Positions 1-5,553 of a stretch of 8,874 bases of DNA are shown here, piece after piece (within the stretch, counting starts at the first letter, position 1; every line of letters begins with the position of its first letter). The position numbers and the translations under genes were made by a program. Origin of the DNA: Deltaproteobacteria bacterium (GTDB taxonomy: Bacteria > Myxococcota > Myxococcia > Myxococcales > 40CM-4-68-19); the NCBI GenBank assembly GCA_005879505.1, contig VBKQ01000379.1, positions 1 to 8,874 of the forward strand, given 5' to 3'. The notes below the pieces were generated by a model that worked only from the letters and a program-made list of their open reading frames with translations, was not told where the DNA came from and searched no databases.

Positions 1-629
1 GTGCCGTTCGCCGCGCTCCAGGGAATGACGTCCCCGGCCGCCTGGCGACGGATCAACGAGAAGGGTGGCTGCAGCGAATCGACATGGCGAACATGCTCGG
101 CGCGATCGAGCAAACCCACGTCGAAGTTCGAGACCCCGCCGGCGCGCACCTTGCCCTCCCGGATCAAGCGCGACATCTCGCCCCACGACTCTTCCACCGG
201 GGTTCCCAGCCCGTCCGGCCAGTGGAACTGGTACAGGTCGATGCGTTCGACGCCGAGCCGGCGAAGGGAAGTCTCGACCTCCTTCTGGATCGACTCCGGC
301 CGCAGGTTGCGCTGTGGCTCCTCGAAAGGGCGCGATGGGTCCGGCACCATCCCGCCTTTGGTGAAGACGTAGGGACGCTCGACGGCCGGGATCTCGCGCA
401 GCGCCCGTCCGACCACTTCCTCGGAATGGCCGAGCCCGTAGATGGCCGCGGTGTCGATCCAGTTGATGCCGCGATTGACCGCATGACGGATGGCCGCGAT
501 CGAGTCGGCGTCGTCCTGGCTTCCCCAGCCGTAGGCCCAACCTCCACCGCCGATGGCCCATGCTCCGAAGCCAACCTGGGTGATCTGAAGATCGCTGGTC
601 CCGAGCGGACGCTTGAGCAACGCTTTCAT
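1..629 (-). CDS. Aldo/keto reductase, 3' end beyond the window
   Basis: NAD(P)H-dependent oxidoreductase of the aldo/keto reductase superfamily, expected to be a cytoplasmic TIM barrel reducing aldehydes or ketones. 209 residues are visible; a full member has about 300-340, so the C-terminal third is cut by the window edge. The protein opens with RPLGTSDLQITQVGFGAWAIGGG. The catalytic tetrad is recognisable: Asp59 and Tyr64 in WIDTAAIYG, Lys91 in FTKGG and His136 in YQFHWP. The family signature around residues 119-135 (ETSLRRLGVERIDLYQF) is also present. The ATG at 629 is chosen because AAAGGAGG lies 7 nt upstream and the family N-terminus begins there. It lies 124 nt downstream of the outer-membrane protein gene on the same strand and may be co-transcribed with it. 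The substrate cannot be told. The family is certain; the AKR subfamily is not. Confidence 0.95.
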   Translation of the reverse strand, partial: MKALLKRPLGTSDLQITQVGFGAWAIGGGGWAYGWGSQDDADSIAAIRHAVNRGINWIDTAAIYGLGHSEEVVGRALREIPAVERPYVFTKGGMVPDPSRPFEEPQRNLRPESIQKEVETSLRRLGVERIDLYQFHWPDGLGTPVEESWGEMSRLIREGKVRAGGVSNFDVGLLDRAEHVRHVDSLQPPFSLIRRQAAGDVIPWSAANG

Positions 630-753
630 GATGGAACCTCCTTTAGCTGTTTGCAGGGTAGGAGGGCCATGGCGCCGAGCCACTTGGATCCGGCGAGCGG
701 CGTGGTTGTGCGGACGACTGGCAATGAATGTCCGACCGGCGCGACGCAGCGGG

Positions 754-1839
754 CTACCAGCGGTACGCCGCTCCCGCCGCGACAGAGCCGGACCTGGTGA
801 TCTGGTCGTTCTGATCCACGTCCCGTTGTCCGGAGAGGGTCACCCAGGACCGGAACGCCTTCGTGAACTTGTACTGCAGCTTCAGACCCGCCCCCGCGGT
901 GCTCTGCCCGGTTCCCGGCACATATTCTCCGGCCTGGACCCAGAGCCGCGCCGAGAGATCGCCGAAGCGGTGGACCACCTCGGGCCGCACCTCGTAGCGC
1001 AGCGGTGCGATCGGCACACCGGCACCGCGCCCCGCCGCGACCAAGGTGAAGAAACCTACCTGCGCCGGATTCTGCTGGTACACGTAGTAGTCGCCGGAGA
1101 GCGTGACGTCGGTGTCCGTGAAGAGCGTCGCGCTCACGTTCGCGGAGAATCGCTCCGAGTCCAGCGTCACCGGCGTGGCCTGCAACGCGGTGAGCAGCGC
1201 CTGCCCGCAGTTTTTGACGCGCGGATGCGCCTGGCAGTACGAAACCGTGTCCTGCCGCACCGTCGTGGAGCTCACGGTCGTGCCGTCGGCGAGGCGGACG
1301 CGCGGAATGTTTTGCTCGATTTCGTAATGCGAGTAATCGACGTTTGCTCCGTACGACCACTCCAACGCGGAGTCTCCGGCCGTGTCGAAGGAGGTGCTGA
1401 AGGCCGCGCCCGTTTGCGACGTCTGCGAACGCACCAGAGCGTCGGCGCTGGTTTCCGTGCCGTTCGCCTGGCGCAGGCTCACCGGCGTACCCGCGTACTG
1501 CGTACTGCGCGGCGACAGGTGCAACTCCGTGCCGACGGCCAGATTCTCGTTGACGTTCCAGTCGGCTCCGGCGCTGAGGACCGTGACAACGCTGGCGCTC
1601 TCTGGAAATTGCCCTCGTTGCGAGGCCGGGGTCCGGCCCTGCATGGTCAGGCTCCCGCCCAGGTTCAGGGTCCACTCGTTCGATAGATCGATGCTGCCGT
1701 TGAGCGAGTCCGTGAAACTGCTCGAGCGTGGATTCGCTGCCGTAGGCTGGACGGTATTGACGACGGCCTCGTCGCGAACGCTGCTGGCGGTTGCCGCAGT
1801 GGCCGTGACGAGCAAGGTGAGGAAAGGGCGGAGGCGCAT
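754..1839 (-). CDS. Outer-membrane beta-barrel protein, family not recognised
   Basis: 361-residue exported protein. Residues 1-18 form a Sec signal peptide (RLR, then a hydrophobic Leu/Ala/Thr core, likely cut after ATA). The mature part is rich in Ser, Thr, Gly and Asn with alternating polar/hydrophobic stretches typical of amphipathic strands (e.g. WTLNLGGSLTMQG, VTLSGDYYVYQQ, LKLQYKFTKAF). It ends in GAAYRW, so the last residue is aromatic, as the BAM complex expects of outer-membrane barrels. The only two cysteines, 202 and 211, flank a nine-residue stretch and may close a disulfide loop. The start at 1839 has AGGGGAG 8 nt upstream. The aldo/keto reductase gene follows on the same strand. 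I do not recognise a specific family or cargo. It could be a porin-like channel or a structural barrel. The barrel assignment is inferred from composition and the C-terminal signature. Confidence 0.85.
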   Translation of the reverse strand: MRLRPFLTLLVTATAATASSVRDEAVVNTVQPTAANPRSSSFTDSLNGSIDLSNEWTLNLGGSLTMQGRTPASQRGQFPESASVVTVLSAGADWNVNENLAVGTELHLSPRSTQYAGTPVSLRQANGTETSADALVRSQTSQTGAAFSTSFDTAGDSALEWSYGANVDYSHYEIEQNIPRVRLADGTTVSSTTVRQDTVSYCQAHPRVKNCGQALLTALQATPVTLDSERFSANVSATLFTDTDVTLSGDYYVYQQNPAQVGFFTLVAAGRGAGVPIAPLRYEVRPEVVHRFGDLSARLWVQAGEYVPGTGQSTAGAGLKLQYKFTKAFRSWVTLSGQRDVDQNDQITRSGSVAAGAAYRW

Positions 1840-2115
1840 TCAGTCGACTCCCCTGCAATGACCGGAGATCGGACCTGCCGACGAGCGGAACGCCCACCGG
1901 CCCTCGAGCAGAGCAACCCGGTCCATGCGCTGCCGACGCTAAGTCCTCGGCGAAGCCGGACCAAGTTATTGGTTCTGGCCAGCGCACGACGACGGAGATG
2001 CGCGCAGTCAGACCTACAGGGCATTAGCAACTTTTACCGAAACGCTTAACCCGCGTGCGAGCATCGGGTCGTTCCCTGCAGACGGCCATGGGGCCCAATG
2101 CGTGGAGGGGATTTC
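1840..2115. other. Divergent intergenic region between the beta-barrel gene and the charged helical protein gene
   Basis: 276 nt that must hold promoters in both directions. The only structure seen is a nested inverted repeat: CCGGTCC/GGACC arms at 1918-1924 and 1958-1962 enclose GCCGA/TCGGC at 1932-1936 and 1947-1951. On the minus strand this would fall in the leader of the beta-barrel gene. No convincing -35/-10 pair and no riboswitch class were recognised. Confidence 0.4.
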
Positions 2116-2523
2116 ATGATGCGGAAGATACTGTTCGGGATTGCGGCTGGCCTGGTGCTCGCGTCGGCCGGCGTACGCGCCGACGACAACGATGCGGCGG
2201 ATGTGAAGGTCGCCGCCGACAAGGCGAAGGTCGAAGCCGACATCAAGACGGTGAACGCCGACAAGAGCGTGGTCAAGGCGGCGCATGAGCAGGTGGTCGA
2301 CGATCGTCAGCAACTGGCGAAGGATCGCGCCGCACACGACAAGGCGGCCGTCGAAGCGGACAAGGCGAAGCTCGCCGCCGATCGGACGGCCCTCAAGAGC
2401 GATTTCGCCCAGGAACAGGCGGACAAGAAGCAGCGGCGCGAGGACCGGCACGAGTTGAGCAAGGATCGTCGCGCAGACCGGCGCGAAGATCTCAGGGAGC
2501 GCCGCGAGCACCACCAGAGGTAG
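2116..2523 (+). CDS. Small exported Lys/Asp/Arg-rich helical protein with heptad Asp periodicity
   Basis: 135-residue protein with a clear Sec signal peptide (MMRKILFGIAAGLVLASAGVRA, cut after residue 22), so the mature 113 residues act outside the cytoplasmic membrane. The mature chain is almost wholly charged or Ala, with no Pro, Gly or Cys, and should be one long helix or coiled coil. Asp recurs every seven residues at 35, 42, 49, 63 and 70, then after a two-residue phase slip at 75, 82, 89, 96, 103, 110 and 117. Asp is usually followed by Lys or Arg, and hydrophobic Val/Leu sit between. The tail (104-135) turns strongly Arg/His-rich. The start is placed at 2116 or 2119 because GGAGGGG (2104-2110) precedes both; an in-frame ATG at 2098 lies upstream of that site and is unlikely. 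A stem-loop follows the stop. I do not recognise a family. It could be an envelope coiled-coil or stress-type protein, but function is unknown. Confidence 0.85.
   Translation: MMRKILFGIAAGLVLASAGVRADDNDAADVKVAADKAKVEADIKTVNADKSVVKAAHEQVVDDRQQLAKDRAAHDKAAVEADKAKLAADRTALKSDFAQEQADKKQRREDRHELSKDRRADRREDLRERREHHQR
2218..2466 (+). repeat. Heptad (21-nt) coding periodicity in the charged helical protein
   Basis: Codons for residues 35-117. Twelve Asp codons fall on a seven-residue lattice in two registers, 35 to 70 and 75 to 117. The 42/49/63/70 block has one gap at position 56. Similar units such as AADK, NADK, VDDR and EADK recur 14 or 7 residues apart, suggesting growth by internal duplication. 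Confidence 0.6.
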
Positions 2524-2539
2524 CGATACGATCGGGTTT

Positions 2540-2583
2540 GCCTGCCTCGGCGGCTGGTTCTCGAAGCAGCCGTCGAGGCAGGC
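2540..2583 (+). terminator. 17-bp stem-loop after the charged helical protein gene
   Basis: Arms 2540-2556 and 2567-2583 pair over 17 bp with a single G:U wobble (in the plus-strand transcript) and a 10-nt loop. It starts 16 nt after the stop codon at 2523. There is no T-run after the stem, so it may be a non-canonical terminator or an mRNA-stabilising hairpin rather than a standard intrinsic terminator. Confidence 0.5.
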
Positions 2584-2825
2584 CTGCGGAGATGCCGGGA
2601 CGCGATCCGCAGTCAGGGAGCAACCGTCAGCGGCACGGCGGCGTGACGCAGGCAAGAAACGTCGTACGACGCCGCGACACGATAGCGAGGCAGCAGCGCA
2701 GGAACGCGCCTGGCCCGAACTCACGCACGATGAGCCTGGCGTTGCGAAGCACATGACCTGTTGTGACCACTCCGCGGATCGGCATCGGACACCTCGCGCA
2801 TGACGATCAGCGCAGAGGTCACTTC

Positions 2826-2839
2826 ATTCCCTCGGGAAT
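2826..2839. promoter_or_regulatory. ATTCCC-TC-GGGAAT palindrome, copy 1
   Basis: Six-base arms ATTCCC and GGGAAT separated by two bases, preceded by TTC. The same TTCATTCCC-N-CGGGAAT string occurs at 3698-3714. Recurrence within 900 nt suggests a shared binding site for a dimeric regulator. No matching regulator gene is in the window and the protein that would bind is unknown. Confidence 0.35.
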
Positions 2840-2973
2840 AACCGCTGTCCCGAGCCAGTCAGCCCGCCCGATGCCGTCCCAGCATGATCTCCATGACGTC
2901 CCCAGTTCGTCCCGAGATAGTTGAACTCCCAGTATGCGTGGGCATCGCTCTGCTGGAGCGCGTTGTACGCTCT

Positions 2974-3000
2974 TTGACGTCAACGCGATGTTGACGTCAA
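2974..3000. promoter_or_regulatory. Tandem TTGACGTCAA palindromes
   Basis: Two identical 10-bp perfect palindromes, TTGACGTCAA, at 2974-2983 and 2991-3000, centre to centre 17 bp. The second extends to the 12-bp GTTGACGTCAAC. Both are followed by CGC on the plus strand. Paired identical palindromes look like a two-dimer operator. They lie in the gene-poor stretch with no obvious promoter target nearby. Confidence 0.4.
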
Positions 3001-3080
3001 CGCCATGGCGCGCCGCCGCGCGCATCGGGCCGCTCAGCCGCGGCGGCGGTTCCCCGCCCTCACTGCGCGCGGGCCAAGTC

Positions 3081-3569
3081 TCATTGCCTGTCGTAAACCT
3101 GAACGTTGTGGTAGCGCTGGCCCTTCGCGTTCTTCCCTTTGGCGGTGAAGGTGTAGCTCTTGCCGTCCTTGGCAATTACGCGGTTGGCTGTCTGCACCAC
3201 CTTGCCGTCCTTCTTGTCGATGCGCCTCGCCGTTCGCGGGCCGGTGCGCTTGAGCGAGACGGTCTCGGCCATTTGTGACCCTGTGATCGGGTAGTCCTTC
3301 CCGTCATAGTTGGCGGTGAACTCGGTCGCGAAGGGCTTGTCTTCGCTGTCCACTCCCTCGGCGGTTACCTTCACGCCCTTGCCGGCCGGCTCGATCTTGA
3401 CGGTCAAGCTCTTCGGCCCCGGTCCCGGAGTGAACTTGGACTTGGCCGGATTGAGCTTCCACGTGCCGATCATCGGATTGCTGCCGCCCTTCGCCAGTGC
3501 ACCGGTCGCGAGTAAGGCGGCCGCGACCACAACGAACACTAGTTGCAGCTTGCGCCACGACGTCTTCAT
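3081..3569 (-). CDS. Small secreted beta-rich protein with GTWKLN motif
   Basis: 162-residue protein with a textbook Sec signal peptide: basic start (MKTSWRK), hydrophobic core LVFVVVAAALLATG and cleavage at ALA-KGG after residue 26. The mature protein begins near NPMIGTWKLNPAKSKFTPG, a motif seen at the start of small secreted, probably lipocalin-like beta-barrel proteins. It continues with alternating strand-like stretches: SLTVKIEPAGKGVKVTAEG, TEFTANYDGKDYPITG, SYTFTAKGKNAKG. It is rich in Lys and has no Cys. The ATG at 3569 is chosen over the longer frame from 3647 because AGGAGG (3574-3579) sits 4 nt upstream and the signal peptide begins there. It is divergent from the cupredoxin operon across 198 nt that hold a palindromic site. 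The function is not known; a periplasmic ligand-binding role is only a fold-based guess. Confidence 0.88.
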   Translation of the reverse strand: MKTSWRKLQLVFVVVAAALLATGALAKGGSNPMIGTWKLNPAKSKFTPGPGPKSLTVKIEPAGKGVKVTAEGVDSEDKPFATEFTANYDGKDYPITGSQMAETVSLKRTGPRTARRIDKKDGKVVQTANRVIAKDGKSYTFTAKGKNAKGQRYHNVQVYDRQ

Positions 3570-3615
3570 GATCCCTCCTGCGGTAAGAAAGGAAGGCGAT
3601 GGCGCTGATCCGCGC

Positions 3616-3644
3616 CAGCGTGGAAGCAGAATAGCGCCACGCTG
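3616..3644. promoter_or_regulatory. Inverted repeat CAGCGTGG/CCACGCTG
   Basis: Perfect 8-bp arms at 3616-3623 and 3637-3644 with a 13-nt spacer, upstream of the secreted protein gene. A perfect GCTGTACAGC palindrome follows at 3650-3659. Either may be an operator, or the repeat may form a leader hairpin in the minus-strand transcript. Evidence is limited to symmetry and position. Confidence 0.25.
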
Positions 3645-3700
3645 CAAAAGCTGTACAGCCGCAATAACCCGCCGCCTCTGACTGGTGCCGGCGCTAATTC

Positions 3701-3714
3701 ATTCCCGCGGGAAT
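3701..3714. promoter_or_regulatory. ATTCCCGCGGGAAT perfect palindrome, copy 2
   Basis: A perfect 14-bp palindrome in the 198-nt divergent region between the secreted protein gene (start 3569) and the cupredoxin operon (start 3768), 53 nt before the latter's start codon. It shares TTCATTCCC-N-CGGGAAT with the copy at 2826-2839. Its position fits an operator acting on the plus-strand operon, the minus-strand gene, or both. Confidence 0.45.
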
Positions 3715-3767
3715 TGCAGAGCGTGAGCCAGGTCTTCTTCGTGGCAGGTCCACGACAGGGGAGAAGC

Positions 3768-4148
3768 ATGAGACTCGAGCCAATGAGGATGGTCGCCGTC
3801 GTCACGCTGTTGGTCTGCGGGTGCGTGGGCATCGCGCGGTCGAGCCGATCACCCGTCGAGCGACTCGACGAGCGTGGAGTCAGCGCGCCCTCTCTAACGG
3901 TCGAGGTCGGCTCAGTGCTCCAGTTCGTCAATGCCGACAGCCATCCTCATCAGATCTACTCGAATGATTGCAACGAGCTCTCCTCTACCGTCCTCCAGCC
4001 AGGAGAGACCTACAACGCGATGCTGCTCGGCATCGGCGGCAAGCTATGCCACTTCCAGGACCTGCTCGCGCCGCTCTCCTCCAGCTACTCCGGCACGATC
4101 AGGGTCCACGACGCGGAGGAGGAACGGCGTCTGGAGACGGCGGATTGA
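3768..4148 (+). CDS. Cupredoxin-like exported protein
   Basis: 126-residue protein, probably a copper-binding or copper-site-derived periplasmic protein. Residues 6-23 are a hydrophobic export signal; VCGC at 16-19 could be a weak lipobox (Cys19). A cupredoxin-like domain spans about 38-114: a strand pair SLTVEVGSVLQFVNADS, then candidate ligands His59/His61 in HPHQIY, then PGETY (78-82), then Cys94-His95 in GGKLCHF, and a last strand YSGTIRVHD. The order N-x-D-x2-H, PG, C and G-T-I-x-V matches type 1 copper folds, but the ligand loop is longer than usual and no axial Met follows the Cys. The start at 3768 is set by AGGGGAG 4 nt upstream; an in-frame ATG at 3714 has no ribosome site. It is first in an operon with a metallophosphoesterase 56 nt downstream. 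Copper binding is inferred. Confidence 0.75.
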   Translation: MRLEPMRMVAVVTLLVCGCVGIARSSRSPVERLDERGVSAPSLTVEVGSVLQFVNADSHPHQIYSNDCNELSSTVLQPGETYNAMLLGIGGKLCHFQDLLAPLSSSYSGTIRVHDAEEERRLETAD

Positions 4149-4204
4149 GAGCCGCGCGGGAATAGACCTCAGGCCGGTCGAGTCATGGCGCCGGAGGTCT
4201 CCCG

Positions 4205-5140
4205 ATGAACGAACTCAAAGGGCGTCGCGACTTCATCAAGCTGCTCGGTTTTGGCGGAGTGGTCTTTGCTTCGGGTCTGGCCGGATGCGCCAACGGCCTT
4301 CGCAAGTCGGGGAGACAAGAGGATGACTTTTTCTTCGTCCAGCTCTCCGACACGCACTGGGGCTTCAAGGGTCCTCCCAACCCCGAGGCGGCCAACACGC
4401 TCCGGCAGGCGGTGCAGGCGGTCAATGCGCTCCCGCGGCAGCCCGACTTCATCGTATTCACCGGCGACCTGACGCATACGACCGACGACGAGGCCGAACG
4501 CCATAAGCGCATGCGCGAGTTCAAGCTCATTGTCGCGGACCTGAAAACCCCGGTGCAGCGATACATGCCGGGCGAGCACGATGCGTCGCTCGACCAAGGC
4601 AAGGCCTTCCAGGAGCACTTCGGGGCGACGCACTATTCGTTTGACCACAAAGGGATTCATTTCGCCGTGATCGACAACGTCTCCGATCCGCAAGCGGCCA
4701 TCGGCGACGCCCAGATCGACTGGTTGCTCTCGGACTTGAAGCCGCTGCCTTCCGATGCGCCCATCGTGGTGTTCACGCACCGGCCGCTCTTCGACCTGGC
4801 CCCGCAGTGGGACTGGGCCACCAAGGACGGGAGCAAGGCGATCGACCTGCTGCAGCATTGGAAGAACGTGACCGTCTTCTATGGCCACATCCATCAGGAG
4901 CACCACTTCAAGACCGGCGCCATCGCCCACCACGCCGCCCAGTCACTCATCTTTCCGCTCCCTGCGCCGCTCTCGCAGCCCAAGCGCACGCCGGTGCCCT
5001 GGGATCCGGCCCATCCGCGGCGCGGCCTGGGGTTTCGAGAGATCTCCGTCGACGAATCGCGCGTCGTGTTCACGCTCAAGGAAGACTCGCTCGAGGGCAC
5101 CGCGGCAGTGCAGCCGGCGGCTGCTATCGGAACCTACTGA
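4205..5140 (+). CDS. TAT-exported metallophosphoesterase lipoprotein
   Basis: 311-residue calcineurin-like phosphoesterase, predicted to hydrolyse phosphate esters with a two-metal centre outside the cytoplasmic membrane. The N-terminus has a twin-arginine motif (GRRDFIKLLGF, residues 6-16) followed by a lipobox LAGC, so Cys28 is the likely lipidated residue. The metal motifs are in order: D49-x-H51 (LSDTH), G87-D88 (FTGDLTH), G123-E124-H125-D126, His192 (FTHRP) and G227-H228-x-H230 (YGHIHQ). The third motif is normally GNHD; here Asn is replaced by Glu, which could still bind metal. The protein is shorter than most family members and seems to lack an extra C-terminal domain. The start has GGAGG 7 nt upstream. 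The stop codon overlaps the next gene's ATG by one base (TGATG), so translation is probably coupled. Family is certain; substrate is unknown. Confidence 0.95.
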   Translation: MNELKGRRDFIKLLGFGGVVFASGLAGCANGLRKSGRQEDDFFFVQLSDTHWGFKGPPNPEAANTLRQAVQAVNALPRQPDFIVFTGDLTHTTDDEAERHKRMREFKLIVADLKTPVQRYMPGEHDASLDQGKAFQEHFGATHYSFDHKGIHFAVIDNVSDPQAAIGDAQIDWLLSDLKPLPSDAPIVVFTHRPLFDLAPQWDWATKDGSKAIDLLQHWKNVTVFYGHIHQEHHFKTGAIAHHAAQSLIFPLPAPLSQPKRTPVPWDPAHPRRGLGFREISVDESRVVFTLKEDSLEGTAAVQPAAAIGTY

Positions 5141-5553
5141 TGCGCAGATTGCACTGGATCCTGGGGCCCGCGTTCGCCGCGGTCCTCGCCACCATGCCGG
5201 TTGCCAATGTGAAGGCGCAGGAAAAGGTCATCCAGGTGACCGCCGAGAGGTTCAAGTTCACCCCCTCGGTCATCGAGCTCAAGCTGGGCGAGCCGGTGAT
5301 TCTCGAGCTCACCACCCTCGATCGCAAGCATGGGTTCCAGGTGTCGGATCTGAACATCGACGAGACGGTCGAACCTAGGAAGGTCACTCACATCCGCATC
5401 GTGCCTGCGAGAAGCCGTCGGGACAGGCGAGGAGGATCAAATGACGAAGATCAATCGCAGGCTCTCGAAGGTCGGCCTTTCGCTCTGCAGCGCATTCTTG
5501 CTTTCGGAGGCAGCGGGGAGCGCTGCCCGCGCGAGCTCAATTCCGACGAGTAG
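5140..5553 (+). CDS. Truncated cupredoxin with lost copper-site half
   Basis: The open frame encodes 137 residues, of which only the first 90 look authentic. Residues 1-26 are a Sec signal peptide (cut after VKA). Then come QEKVIQVTAERFKFTPSVIELKLGEP and a core with the first copper ligand, His64 in DRKHGFQV, and THIRIVPA (83-90). This is the N-terminal half of a cupredoxin of the cytochrome oxidase subunit II type. Such proteins then continue to a copper loop with Cys, His and Met; here residues 91-137 are an Arg/Gly/Ser-rich tail with no such motif. That tail overlaps the next gene in another frame for 113 nt. In the +2 frame, codons from 5403 run to a TGA at 5442-5444 that overlaps the next ATG as ATGA, suggesting where the ancestral stop was. 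A deletion or frameshift near 5405-5430 is inferred. The protein is probably unable to bind copper normally. Confidence 0.75.
   Translation: MRRLHWILGPAFAAVLATMPVANVKAQEKVIQVTAERFKFTPSVIELKLGEPVILELTTLDRKHGFQVSDLNIDETVEPRKVTHIRIVPARSRRDRRGGSNDEDQSQALEGRPFALQRILAFGGSGERCPRELNSDE

Larger units (their letters stand above)
2584..3080. other. Gene-poor stretch with palindromic sites
   Basis: About 500 nt without a convincing gene on either strand. It carries the ATTCCC-TC-GGGAAT palindrome (2826-2839), the paired TTGACGTCAA palindromes (2974-3000) and GC-rich short inverted repeats around 3004-3050, including GGCGCGCC, just downstream of the secreted protein gene that ends at 3081. A 51-codon open stretch on the minus strand (2979-2824) without a start codon could be a gene remnant. 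Confidence 0.5.

Noticed and set aside
84..1686. Plus-strand open frames of 238 and 357 codons opposite the reductase and barrel genes
   Set aside because: Antisense to clearly coding sequence, with Arg/Pro-rich composition, no recognisable motif and no ribosome site.
1918..1962. Nested inverted repeats upstream of the beta-barrel gene as a possible riboswitch
   Set aside because: Stems are only 5 bp and no conserved riboswitch core was recognised, so it is kept only as a note on the intergenic region.
626..1987. Long open frame (453 codons) on the minus strand, partly longer than the beta-barrel gene
   Set aside because: It is an Arg/His-rich out-of-frame shadow of the beta-barrel gene, which has the signal peptide, ribosome site and aromatic C-terminus.
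2014..2754. 246-codon minus-strand frame opposite the charged helical protein
   Set aside because: Its repeated Leu/Val/Arg pattern simply mirrors the Asp/Lys/Ala codon periodicity of the plus-strand gene; it has no plausible start signal.
2974..3000. TTGACGTCAA pair as a CRISPR or other repeat array
   Set aside because: Only two 10-bp units with a 7-nt gap; too short and too few for an array.
3570..3647. Upstream start at 3647 for the GTWKLN secreted protein
   Set aside because: It would bury the signal peptide behind 26 unlikely residues; the ATG at 3569 has an AGGAGG site at the right distance.
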